From: Sutcliffiella horikoshii
Lineage (GTDB): Bacteria > Bacillota > Bacilli > Bacillales > Bacillaceae_I
Direction: 5' to 3'
Assembly (NCBI RefSeq): GCF_002157855.1
Contig: NZ_CP020880.1
Span: forward strand, 558,001 to 622,000
DNA: 64,000 nucleotides
Shown here: positions 18,811-26,446 of the stretch, piece by piece
Layout: the number at the start of each line of letters is the position of its first letter
Position numbering within the stretch: the first letter of the stretch is position 1
Notes under the pieces: model-generated
Seen by the model: the letters and a program-made list of their open reading frames with translations, nothing else
What the model was told of the DNA's origin: nothing
Databases searched by the model: none
Translations under genes and position numbers: made by a program

Positions 18811-18877
18811 TTCCACAATCGGGAGCTAATCTTGAATAACACCAGGCATTGATCCAAGCAGGGTCAATGCCTATTTT
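18811..18877 (+). repeat. Array repeat start fused to a different terminator
   Basis: Begins with CTTCCACAATCGGGAGC like other copies. The stem is then GGCATTGATCC...GGGTCAATGCC followed by TATTTTT. It works as a terminator, but its stem sequence differs from the GGGCGC type and the core is absent. Confidence 0.65.
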
Positions 18878-18929
18878 TGTAGAAGTATAGAGGTAGGTTA
18901 CTTTAATAATATAGTATTGGAGGAAAGGT

Positions 18930-19442
18930 ATGAAATTTGAAAGAAGTAATGTTCAAAATATAAAAATTAGACCTTTAATCATAGATGATTTTGAATATAT
19001 TTTAGAATGGAGTAAAGATGATACATTTTGTTCAGCAAATGATTGGGAAAAAAATAGAGACGTGCAAGAATTATATAGATGGTGGCAACACTGTGTAAAT
19101 AATGTATCTGAAGATTTTATTCGGTTGGGAATTGAATTGGATAATAAGTTAATTGGATATGCAGACCTGGCTTGTATTAGAGTAAATACAGCGGAATTAG
19201 GCATTGCAATTGGTGAAAGTATACTATGGGGAAAAGGAATCGGATTTAATGCTAGTATATGTATGATGGATTATGCTTCTAAGCAATTAGACATTACAGT
19301 TTTTAATGCAGAGACACACGAAACGAATACTCGTTCAAGAAAAATGCTTGAGAGAATAGGGTTTAAGGAAGTTAGTAGAAATGGAAGCGAACAATACTTA
19401 GGAACGGAAAGCCAACTAATACAATACAGGCTTTCATTATAG
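18930..19442 (+). CDS. GNAT acetyltransferase
   Basis: 170 residues; ATG 18930 with GGAGGAAAGG just upstream. NIKIRPLIIDDFEYILEWSK gives the first strand and helix, IGESILWGKGIGFNASICMM the acetyl-CoA loop, and FNAETHETNTRSRKMLERIG the conserved C-terminal part of RimJ-like enzymes. It is full-length and apparently intact. The substrate is unknown. Confidence 0.88.
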   Translation: MKFERSNVQNIKIRPLIIDDFEYILEWSKDDTFCSANDWEKNRDVQELYRWWQHCVNNVSEDFIRLGIELDNKLIGYADLACIRVNTAELGIAIGESILWGKGIGFNASICMMDYASKQLDITVFNAETHETNTRSRKMLERIGFKEVSRNGSEQYLGTESQLIQYRLSL

Positions 19443-19488
19443 AAAAGTTTGTTTATTGAAGTAAACCAGCTAATAGAAGCTACTCAGT

Positions 19489-19598
19489 TATTCCATTAAA
19501 GGGCGCTTATCAGTAAAAAGATAAGTGCTTTTTAAGTAGAAAAAAATTGAATTTGTCTAATTGTTTTGAAATAGCTGGTACTAAACAATCGGTTAACT
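19489..19598 (+). repeat. Array repeat, divergent copy
   Basis: TTATTCCATTAAAGGGCGCT, then TTATC...GATAAGTGCTTTTTAA, give a hairpin with changed stem bases but preserved pairing. The core is present as TTTTGAAATAGCTGGTACTA and is followed by AACAATCGG. Confidence 0.65.
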
Positions 19599-19673
19599 TT
19601 ATAATAAAAAGGATATTTAGATAACCAAATAGAATATAGTGGAAAACAAATTTTAAAGATAAGTGGTGGTGTA

Positions 19674-20191
19674 TTGAAAAAGATTCTACCTAATAGAATA
19701 CATATTATAGGTTCAGTTGGAAGTGGAAAGACAACATTAGCAAGAGAATTATCTTCTCAATTTAATATTCCTTTTTATGAATTAGATAATGTTGTTTGGA
19801 AAAGGCATGGAGGGCATGGGGAAGTACGAAGAACTGAAAAAGAAAGAGAAGATTATTTAAATACCCTAATTGCTTCTGATAGTTGGATTGTAGAAGGCGT
19901 TCATAATGAGGAATGGGTGTCTAATAGTTTTCGAAATGCCGAAATAATAATTTTCTTAGATATAAATTATTCGGTTAGAACTTACCGAATTATAAAGAGA
20001 TTTATTTTACAAAAACTTAGATTAGAAAAATCTAATTATAAACCAACATTAAAGATATTCTTCAAGATGTTTAAATGGAATAGATATTTGAAGAGGTGGG
20101 TAAACCGAATTTCTACAATAAATTTGGGAAGTATGGTGATAAAATATTAGTTGTAACTAGTAAGAAAGAGATTGAAAGTTACTTCAACTAA
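19674..20191 (+). pseudogene. P-loop kinase-like ATPase with a late frameshift
   Basis: NRIHIIGSVGSGKTTLAREL gives Walker A GSVGSGKT. The following FYELDNVVWKRHGG and DSWIVEGVHNEEW are typical of adenylate-kinase-like FlaR/topology-modulation family proteins. The open frame stops at 20150. The family C terminus is instead found one base over: GKPNFYNKFGKYGDKILVVT and SKKEIESYF, ending at TAA 20189-20191. A single missing base near 20090 explains it. The restored stop lies inside the next array repeat. The start TTG (19674) has only a weak ribosome site. The truncated form keeps the ATP site and may still fold. Confidence 0.72.
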
Positions 20192-20313
20192 CGGGCGCGA
20201 TCCAGGAACAAGGATCAGCGTCAGTTTTTATATTGCCCAAAAAGATATAATTGAAGCAATTATCAGAGTATGAAATAATTGGTATTAAATAATAGGGAAG
20301 GTTTGTGAAGTAA
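20180..20313 (+). repeat. Array repeat, full-length copy
   Basis: ACTTCAACTAACGGGCGCGA, TCC...GGATCAGCGTC and a T-run form the hairpin. The body is TATAATTGAAGCAATTATC, the core GTATGAAATAATTGGTATTA, then AATAGGGAAGGTTTGTGAAG. Outer arms ACTTCA (20181-20186) and TGAAGT (20306-20311) are inverted repeats. Confidence 0.8.
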
Positions 20314-20369
20314 GAAGTAAGCTGCACGGTTTAAATTTACAGTTATGATAATTTGGAAGAGGTGAATTG

Positions 20370-21068
20370 ATGAGGCAAATTATAGCTTTGGGTGGAGGAG
20401 GTTTTTCAATGGAACCTGAGAACCCACTACTTGATGAATACATTTTATCACAGGCAAAAAAAGATTTACCCAAAGTATGTTTTGTTCCAACCGCTAGCGG
20501 AGACCAATCAAATTACATAGAGAGATTTCATAATGCATTTAACCTACTTCCTTGTCAACCTTCTCACATATCTTTATTTGAGCCTGAATTTAATAACTTA
20601 GAAAAGTTTGTTCTTGAGCAAGATGTTATATATGTAGGAGGAGGAAATACCAGGAATATGCTTCTTTTATGGAAGGAATGGGGATTAGATAAAGTATTAA
20701 AAAAGGCTTATGAACAAGGTGTTATACTAGCTGGTTTAAGTGCTGGAGCAATTTGTTGGTTTGAAGAAGGATTAACTGATCCATTAAATGCACCGTTGTA
20801 TAAACTAGATTGTTTAGGCTTTTTGAAGGGAAGTAATTGTCCCCATTATGATGGAGAGAACAAAAGAAAGCCTTCATATCACAAATTAATCCTAGAAGCT
20901 CAAATGAAAGAAGGATACGCAGTAGACGACGGAGCAGCTCTTCATTTTGTTAATGAAATACTATCAAAGTCTGTTAGTTCAAGACCAAAAGCAAAGTCTT
21001 ACTTTATTAAATTAATAAATGGTGAAATTACTGAAAATGAGATTAATACAACCTATTTAAGCATTTGA
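20370..21068 (+). CDS. Peptidase E-like (S51) hydrolase
   Basis: ATG 20370 fits the AGAGGTG site better than the adjacent TTG at 20367. About 232 residues. IIALGGGGFSMEPENPLLD, KVCFVPTASGD, DVIYVGGGNTRNML and GVILAGLSAGAICWFEEG are the S51 family blocks, with the catalytic Ser in GLSAGA. The late HYDGENKRKPSYHKLI segment also fits the family. Peptidase E removes Asp from Asp-X dipeptides; some relatives, including a microcin C immunity enzyme, act on other aspartyl conjugates. It is not possible to say which here. Confidence 0.88.
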   Translation: MRQIIALGGGGFSMEPENPLLDEYILSQAKKDLPKVCFVPTASGDQSNYIERFHNAFNLLPCQPSHISLFEPEFNNLEKFVLEQDVIYVGGGNTRNMLLLWKEWGLDKVLKKAYEQGVILAGLSAGAICWFEEGLTDPLNAPLYKLDCLGFLKGSNCPHYDGENKRKPSYHKLILEAQMKEGYAVDDGAALHFVNEILSKSVSSRPKAKSYFIKLINGEITENEINTTYLSI

Positions 21069-21102
21069 TAGCCAATGCCTTAATCAAGAATCTAGGGCTA
21101 TA

Positions 21103-21173
21103 GTTGAATAAGCAATTAGAAAAAACAATAGATATATATTTGCTGCGCAGTACAAGGATACTCTGCAATAGAA
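21103..21173 (+). repeat. Second repeat class, about 70 bp, copy 1
   Basis: Nearly identical to 25566-25636: both contain AAGCAATTAGAAAAAACAAT, AGATATATATTTGCTGCGCA and GTACAA. A CTGCGCAG palindrome is central. The two copies differ at a handful of bases. Confidence 0.8.
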
Positions 21174-21176
21174 TAT

Positions 21177-21320
21177 ATTCTTCCACAAAAACGGGCGCAA
21201 TCCTGTAACAAGGATTAGCGCTCATTTTTTTGCTAGGATGAAAAATAACTTATTGTAGGAATTTTTAGAATATGAAATAATTGGTATTAAAACAATATGG
21301 TAGCAATCAAGTTGAAGAAT
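21177..21320 (+). repeat. Array repeat, full-length copy
   Basis: Left arm ATTCTTCCACAAAAACGGGC, hairpin GGGCGCAATCC...GGATTAGCGCTC with TTTTTT, body TTATTGTAGGAATTTTTAGA, core ATATGAAATAATTGGTATTA. The outer arms ATTCTTC (21177-21183) and GAAGAAT (21314-21320) are perfect inverted repeats. Confidence 0.78.
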
Positions 21321-21349
21321 GCACTAAATTAAAAGGGGGGATAAACAAA

Positions 21350-21535
21350 ATGATAGTACTTTTGGGGTACATAGTACCAACAATAGTAGCAGCATTTTTT
21401 ATTGGATTTTTCGCACCTTTAGTTGGAATTGTAGTGGGTTTTTTAATTCATATAATCGTATTACAAATAAGAATTTCAAATAAAATAGACCGACTTATAG
21501 ATAGGTTAGATGCTAGTGAAAAGATTAATCCTTAG
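21350..21535 (+). CDS. Small two-segment membrane protein
   Basis: ATG 21350 follows AAGGGGGGAT with good spacing; an ORF opening at 21281 overlaps the array repeat and is an unlikely start. The 61-residue product begins MIVLLGYIVPTIVAAFFIGF and continues with a second hydrophobic stretch APLVGIVVGFLIHIIVLQI, then a charged tail with a DRLIDRLDAS helix. No family is recognised. Confidence 0.65.
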   Translation: MIVLLGYIVPTIVAAFFIGFFAPLVGIVVGFLIHIIVLQIRISNKIDRLIDRLDASEKINP

Positions 21536-21619
21536 ATTCATCTTTAGGTAACTGGAGCTATAAATGTATTCTTTGGTGAAAGAGGAGTTTTCCGGAGTGT
21601 AAACAGGGAGGGGATTTTT

Positions 21620-22327
21620 TTGAAATACTACTTTGAAAAAATAACGGATCATGTGTATGGCTTTCTCTTATGGGATGAATCGTGGAATTCCTATAATAAC
21701 TGTTATTTGGTTATGGGAGATAATGGCTACACACTTATTGATTCTGGTAAAGAGGAGCACTTTGATTACCTAGAAGCCTCCATGAAAGAAATCAATCTAA
21801 ATAAAGAGGAGATTTTCGCATTCATAGCTACGCACGGTCATAAAGACCACATCGGCGGACTTTCCTTTTTAGAAAACATAAAAAGTTATATTCATAGTGA
21901 AGATCTCAGCCTAGTGCCGGAAAAACTGAAAACCAATCTTACAGGAACGCTCCCTGAAAATGGTGCAGCTTTCAACGGGTTGGAGTGTATCCTCTTAGGT
22001 CATCATACTCCAGGCTCTGTTGCTCTTTTTCATCAAGAAAGTGGTGCGCTATTTTGTGGCGACCACCTTTGTTTCTTTGGTGAGCCTTTGCCAAATGAAA
22101 AAGTTGCGGGCAATGGGAAAGAAATGAAGGATAAATATGTAAAGTTCATCTCGGACTGGGCAAAAAACGAGGAGATGAGAAGTAAGCACCATTTTGAGTT
22201 GTTTATGGAAGGGCTTAAGAAACTTAGGGAGATCAGGCCAAGTATCCTCTGTACAGGGCATGGGGTTGTAATTAGGGATGATGTGGATTCTTTCTTATCA
22301 GGCCTCATCCAGAGCCAGTTTGTATAG
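21620..22327 (+). CDS. MBL-fold metallo-hydrolase
   Basis: 235 residues; TTG start at 21620 after GGGAGGGGAT. The metal site reads IATHGHKDHIGGLSFLEN (H-x-H-x-D-H). Further ligands lie in LGHHTPGSVALF and ALFCGDHLCFF, with a C-terminal STOP-like ILCTGHGVVI. It is a complete metallo-beta-lactamase fold of the glyoxalase II-like type. The second half of the gene looks more GC-rich than its neighbours, suggesting a different origin. Substrate unknown. Confidence 0.9.
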   Translation: MKYYFEKITDHVYGFLLWDESWNSYNNCYLVMGDNGYTLIDSGKEEHFDYLEASMKEINLNKEEIFAFIATHGHKDHIGGLSFLENIKSYIHSEDLSLVPEKLKTNLTGTLPENGAAFNGLECILLGHHTPGSVALFHQESGALFCGDHLCFFGEPLPNEKVAGNGKEMKDKYVKFISDWAKNEEMRSKHHFELFMEGLKKLREIRPSILCTGHGVVIRDDVDSFLSGLIQSQFV

Positions 22328-22361
22328 TTGAAGAAATGTATAATTATCTTGAAATCGAGTC

Positions 22362-22405
22362 TTCAATAATCGGGCGCATTTCTGTAATAAGAAATGTGTC
22401 TTTCT
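22362..22405 (+). repeat. Array repeat, hairpin half only
   Basis: TCTTCAATAATCGGGCGCAT then TTCT...AGAAATGTGTC and TTTCTATATTT. The stem sequence differs from other copies but still pairs. No core follows. Confidence 0.65.
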
Positions 22406-22762
22406 ATATTTAATCGTATTGTTCCTGGATCTGGGACTAGAGAATACATAAGAAAATCACTTTGTAACATTATTGTAATGTTTGTAACATTATATTGATG
22501 CTGTTAATATTCGAGGCGTGTTTAAATGTGCCTTACGCCTATTTAGAGCTTATTTCATGAAAGTGTGTACAGTCCCTTTGAAAGATATTTTTAAAGGGAT
22601 TTAGGTATGTTAGTAAAGCTTTAATAGGTAATTAAAATCTACTTCTAGGTTTGTTTTAATATTATTAATAATCTGATTTTAATAGTTCTTTAACAAAGAA
22701 GAAGGGAAATGTTGGTATAATTAGGCGTAATCACAAATTTTGTTAAAAAGGGGACTGTTTTA
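22406..22762. other. Gene-free stretch with a tandem 20-bp-spaced motif
   Basis: TTTGTAACATTAT occurs twice, at 22461-22473 and 22481-22493, exactly 20 bases apart with TGTAATG between. Two copies on the same DNA face suggest an operator. A GGCGT...ACGCC stem is near 22514-22541. No gene is supported in these 357 bases. The methyltransferase promoter should lie at the right end. Confidence 0.45.
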
Positions 22763-23470
22763 ATGGAATCTATTTATAATAATGATGATTTGTTGAAAAT
22801 GCTAGATCAATTACTAATTGAAAATTCTAGTTTTAACTGGGATAACTTTTATACCGATCGTGATAGGAATGTCCCTTTCTTTGCTAATTATCCTGATGAA
22901 AACCTTGTAGAATACTTTGAGAAAGGTCTATTCCAACCAGGGAAAAGAGTTTTAGAATTAGGTTGTGGACCAGGACGGAATGCAATTTTCTTTGCTGAAA
23001 ATGGATGTGTTGTTGATGCTGTTGATTTATCAGAAGAAGCATTGGAGTGGGGAAGGCAACGTGCAGAAAAGAAGAACTTGACGGTGAATTTTAGTAAGGA
23101 CAATATATTTAATTTAAACAAAAATGAAGAAAGTTACGATATAGTTTATGATTCAGGATGCTTCCATCATATTGCACCCCACAGAAGAATGAGTTATTTG
23201 AATTTAGTTAGAAAAGCATTAAAGCCTAATGGCCTATTTGGCATTACTTGTTTTAAGCAAGGTGGTAAATTTGGAGGAAGCGATATTTCAGATTGGGATG
23301 TTTATAGATTGCGAAGTCTTCAGGGAGGTTTAGGTTTTACAGGGGAAAAATTAAGGAGTATTTTTAATGATTTTAGAGAAGTAGAAGTGCGTGATATGAA
23401 AGAAATAGATATGTCCAAAAAAATTTTTGGTGTATCAGGTTTGTTAACTGGTGTTTTTCGAAAATATTAA
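22763..23470 (+). CDS. Class I SAM-dependent methyltransferase
   Basis: 235 residues; ATG 22763 after AAAAAGGGGAC. Motif I is VLELGCGPGRNAIFFAENG, motif II VDAVDLSEEALEWGRQRA, and the post-motif region YDIVYDSGCFHHIAPHRRMS. The C-terminal GGKFGGSDISDWDVYRLRSL resembles tellurite/thiopurine-type or small-molecule methyltransferases. The methyl acceptor is unknown. It is followed 86 bases later by the APH-like gene. Confidence 0.87.
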   Translation: MESIYNNDDLLKMLDQLLIENSSFNWDNFYTDRDRNVPFFANYPDENLVEYFEKGLFQPGKRVLELGCGPGRNAIFFAENGCVVDAVDLSEEALEWGRQRAEKKNLTVNFSKDNIFNLNKNEESYDIVYDSGCFHHIAPHRRMSYLNLVRKALKPNGLFGITCFKQGGKFGGSDISDWDVYRLRSLQGGLGFTGEKLRSIFNDFREVEVRDMKEIDMSKKIFGVSGLLTGVFRKY

Positions 23471-23556
23471 TAAATTTAACGGATGTGTATTCTTCACCAT
23501 TATTGGATTTATACGGAGTAGAAACAGAAGGAGAAGGAAGGAGATGGTAGAAAGTA

Positions 23557-24471
23557 ATGAGCCTTACGAAGGAAAGAATTGAAATTTTGCAAAAAAGAAT
23601 CTTGTTGGTTTTGAATAAACAAGATAATTGGAACGTTAAAATGATTAAGTTTCTAAACAATGGTGTTGTAAATGCAGTATTTATTTTGAAAGAGGAGAGT
23701 CGAGGAATCTTGATTGCCAGAACTCCATGGAGGCTGGACGAGTCAATTGGAAATCTCCATTCGAATGAAGATGTAGCTTCGCTAAATAAAGAAGCAACTA
23801 TCGCAAAACATTGTTTCAATCATGGTTTAAAAGTCCCCAGAGTAATTTATCTTCACTTGAGCAAAGAAATTAACTTTCTTGTTTCAGAATATATACACGG
23901 TGATGAAAGTACGATCTCTGCAGCTGATATCGGAAATCTCGTCTCAGCTATACATAAAACACCGCTTAAAGGCTTGAGCATAATTGATCAGGAAAACCGT
24001 TCCTTTTATAATATTGTGTCAAGCAGGATTGTGGAAAGAGTCAGCACATTAAATAAACTCCTATCAACTAATTTAACTGTACCATCCATAAAAGAAATTG
24101 AGGAAACTTTGGTTATGACAAAAACAGACCATTGCCTCATTCACCTTGATATAAGAACTCCAAATATTATTAGATACAAAGGGGAAATAAAAGCAGTCAT
24201 AGATTGGGATAATGCATTTATAGGTGATCCGTTAATGGAGTTAATGAGAATTTTAGAAACGCGTGAAATAGACATCTTGGAATTTCAAAAAGGGTATAAT
24301 AATGATAATATACTAATTTCTTCTTCACTGCCAAATAGTACTTTATATCGACTTGATACGGCTTTAATGCTTGCAATTTTATTTACAACCTACATTAAAG
24401 ATAATGTTAAAGGACAGTATTACCTTCAAAGGTCTTATTATTTAAGTAACTCATTAAAAAGAAGTCTATAA
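23557..24471 (+). CDS. Aminoglycoside phosphotransferase-family kinase
   Basis: 304 residues with the APH/choline-kinase fold. The catalytic loop is HCLIHLDIRTPNIIRYKG (H-x-D-x4-N) and the metal-binding loop AVIDWDNAFIGDPLMEL. The N-lobe is recognisable in NNGVVNAVFILKEESRGILI. Both catalytic Asp residues are present. Small-molecule kinase activity is likely, but whether the substrate is an antibiotic cannot be told. An array repeat follows. Confidence 0.85.
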   Translation: MSLTKERIEILQKRILLVLNKQDNWNVKMIKFLNNGVVNAVFILKEESRGILIARTPWRLDESIGNLHSNEDVASLNKEATIAKHCFNHGLKVPRVIYLHLSKEINFLVSEYIHGDESTISAADIGNLVSAIHKTPLKGLSIIDQENRSFYNIVSSRIVERVSTLNKLLSTNLTVPSIKEIEETLVMTKTDHCLIHLDIRTPNIIRYKGEIKAVIDWDNAFIGDPLMELMRILETREIDILEFQKGYNNDNILISSSLPNSTLYRLDTALMLAILFTTYIKDNVKGQYYLQRSYYLSNSLKRSL

Positions 24472-24509
24472 AAATCCGGTAATATTTCTAGTTGTTTATA
24501 GTGGAATAA

Positions 24510-24642
24510 TCTTCCGCAATCGGGCGCGATCCAGGAACAAGGATCAGCGCTCGTTTTTATATTGGCCAAAGAAAATATCTTATTGAAGGAATTTTTAGAT
24601 TATGAAATAATTGGAATTAAGCAAACGGGCAGGATTGTTTAG
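24510..24642 (+). repeat. Array repeat, full-length copy
   Basis: CTTCCGCAATCGGGCGCGAT, CC...GGATCAGCGCTCGTTTTTAT, body TTATTGAAGGAATTTTTAGA, core TTATGAAATAATTGGAATTA, and end AAACGGGCAGGATTGTTTAG. Very close in sequence to the copy at 17809-17943. Confidence 0.82.
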
Positions 24643-24710
24643 AAAATCGTCTGAATTAAAGGACCAAAAAAGAGGTATGAATTTGAATTTTATTAATGGA
24701 GGGGAATAAC

Positions 24711-24902
24711 TTGTATTATGAAAGTATCACTTCTGCACTATACACAATTATTTTTTGGTGGCTAATATTTCTCATATTCCAAAGAATAAACAACCGTTAC
24801 CCAGAAAGGAACTCTTGGAAAAAAGATATTACAATCACTTTTTTTCAAAGCGTAATTATTTCCTTATTAGTAGCACCTATTGCTTTCTTACTTATTAAAT
24901 AA
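24711..24902 (+). CDS. Small membrane protein, paralogue of 44799-44987
   Basis: TTG 24711 is chosen because GGAGGGG (24698-24704) lies just before it; the ATG at 24696 overlaps this site. About 63 residues: a hydrophobic N-terminal segment (LYTIIFWWLIFLIF), a short loop RYPERNSWKKDITITF, and a second hydrophobic segment. The pattern matches the 44799 protein (KYPKNNTWKKDIIITF, then FVQSVI) nearly residue for residue. Function unknown. Confidence 0.75.
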   Translation: MYYESITSALYTIIFWWLIFLIFQRINNRYPERNSWKKDITITFFQSVIISLLVAPIAFLLIK

Positions 24903-24921
24903 GTAAAAAAGCCACACGTTG

Positions 24922-25002
24922 TACTATTCAATTAAATAGGGCGATTGTTAAATAGTGAATTGCTCCTTTCTTACCTATTGGTGCAGGATTGTTTAGTAAG
25001 GG
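24922..25002 (+). repeat. Degenerate array repeat
   Basis: TATTCAATTAAATAGGGCGA near the start and GGTGCAGGATTGTTTAGTAA with GGG at the end resemble the two ends of the full repeat, but the middle is not conserved. Confidence 0.45.
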
Positions 25003-25048
25003 ATATGAATAGTTTAAGATAATATTATGAAATTAAGGAGTTGATAAT

Positions 25049-25540
25049 TTGAAAAAATATGTACTTCTTCTGATAGTTACTCTGTTTTTGGGAGGATGTA
25101 ACAATGCTAATTCAATGGAAGATGTATTTCATAAAGAAATGAAAAGTCTTGAAGATGTTGATGATTATAGTTTGATTAAGAAAGTAGAAGAGGATAATAT
25201 CATTCTTTTCACTTCCTATATTCAAGAAGATGAGGAAAACAACAATCAAATAAAGATTGGGCATTTCAATAAAACCGATAGTGGATGGGTTTGGGACAAA
25301 ACCGCTAATTGTAATGGCAAGTGGTCAGGTACATTAGAAAATATGCCATATCTTTGGTGCGGAACGTTAACGGAACCAAGACACGAAAAAGTGTATGTTG
25401 GTGATACTGAAGCGAAAATGATTGAAGTAGATGGGGGAGTTAAACGAGTTTGGTATCATCTAAGTGAAAACGAAAACGAGGAGATTAAAGTAGTTTTTAC
25501 AGATGGTTCAGAGGAATGGCTTAAGGAAGTGATAAAATAA
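25049..25540 (+). CDS. Putative lipoprotein
   Basis: 163 residues; TTG start at 25049 with AAGGAG eight bases upstream. The signal peptide KKYVLLLIVTLFLGGC ends in a lipobox LGGC, so the mature protein should be lipid-anchored on the outer face of the membrane. The mature part is acidic, with the Cys-containing TANCNGKWSGTLENMPYLWC stretch. I do not recognise the family. It is followed by the second copy of the 70-bp repeat. Confidence 0.8.
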   Translation: MKKYVLLLIVTLFLGGCNNANSMEDVFHKEMKSLEDVDDYSLIKKVEEDNIILFTSYIQEDEENNNQIKIGHFNKTDSGWVWDKTANCNGKWSGTLENMPYLWCGTLTEPRHEKVYVGDTEAKMIEVDGGVKRVWYHLSENENEEIKVVFTDGSEEWLKEVIK

Positions 25541-25565
25541 TTTTATTGTGCTAAAGGGCGCTATT

Positions 25566-25636
25566 GTTGAAAAAGCAATTAGAAAAAACAATAGATATAT
25601 ATTTGCTGCGCAGTACAACGATACTATTCAATAGAA
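25566..25636 (+). repeat. Second repeat class, about 70 bp, copy 2
   Basis: Near-duplicate of 21103-21173, 4.46 kb away. Outer parts GTTGAA and TTCAATAG are short inverted sequences. A GGAGCTTATTTGGAATAAGC hairpin-like stretch follows near 25655. Confidence 0.78.
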
Positions 25637-25801
25637 AAAAGAAATAATAGCCGGAGCTTATTTGGAATAAGCACCTTATTTTAAACAGGTAAACACCACT
25701 ACATCAAAGAATTGTCTGCGATCACAACTCAAGCCACGTCGAATGTGTCAGCCATTTAATTTTAAAATAAATTTGTCAATCTCTCCATAAGGAGCATGTG
25801 T

Positions 25802-26092
25802 ATGAGCACAAGTTTAAATGACTTTGTACAAAAGACAGTGGAAGCTATGGACCACTTTGATAAAAACAATATGGACTGCGTCAAAGATGTAGTAAGAGAC
25901 GCCATTAACTTCTATAAGCTAAACTCTTATGAAGAAGTAGAAGAAACGAATGAAGGTACCACGAGATCTTTGTATATACACTCAATGGTAGAGGAAAATC
26001 TTCTATCTAAGGTAGTAGAACTCTCTGTAGGAACCGATAGAGACTTATATTTAGAAGAAGTCTATCAAAGTTTTGTAATAAGACAATATTAG
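25802..26092 (+). CDS. Hypothetical small protein
   Basis: ATG 25802 has AAGGAG seven bases upstream; the ATG at 25796 is too close to it. The 96-residue product is acidic and helical (LNDFVQKTVEAMDHFDKNNM, EENLLSKVVELSV) with no signal peptide or membrane segment. A terminator hairpin follows 15 bases after the stop. I do not recognise it. Confidence 0.65.
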   Translation: MSTSLNDFVQKTVEAMDHFDKNNMDCVKDVVRDAINFYKLNSYEEVEETNEGTTRSLYIHSMVEENLLSKVVELSVGTDRDLYLEEVYQSFVIRQY

Positions 26093-26106
26093 GTGGGACT
26101 AACGGT

Positions 26107-26157
26107 ACATTACAGCACTTTTCTGAGAAGGATGAGAGCTGCTGTAATGTGCTTTTT
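26107..26157 (+). terminator. Rho-independent terminator
   Basis: ACATTACAGCA (26107-26117) pairs with TGCTGTAATGT (26140-26150) and is followed by GCTTTTTG. Confidence 0.75.
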
Positions 26158-26266
26158 GTTGTCTTTCGAAATGTCCCAGATATTATTACTGTTGGAAACC
26201 AAAGGGACTGTTCTAGCGCTTCCTTCGGGTTTCGAAGGATCATTTGAATGCTAACATGGAAAATAC

Positions 26267-26303
26267 GAAAAAAACCTTCCATCTTATCCAGGAAAGGTTT
26301 TTT
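26267..26303. terminator. Second hairpin, terminator-like in both directions
   Basis: AAAAAAACCTTCC pairs with GGAAAGGTTTTTT around a loop of about 10 bases. The A-run and T-run make it usable in either direction. Confidence 0.7.
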
Positions 26304-26446
26304 GCTATGATCATTTTTTTACTTATATCATCAAATAACATATATGATTTCAGCCTTTCCGTTTACTGTATGTTTTCTTTAAATCCAGTATTCTTTTGAC
26401 ATTTTATGTACAAGATAATGTAGATAAAATAAAAATGGTGGCTGAT

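Noticed and set aside
11304-25640. Classical integron
   Set aside because: No integrase gene or attI site is in the window, and the repeat ends fit the RYYYAAC/GTTRRRY attC core only loosely.
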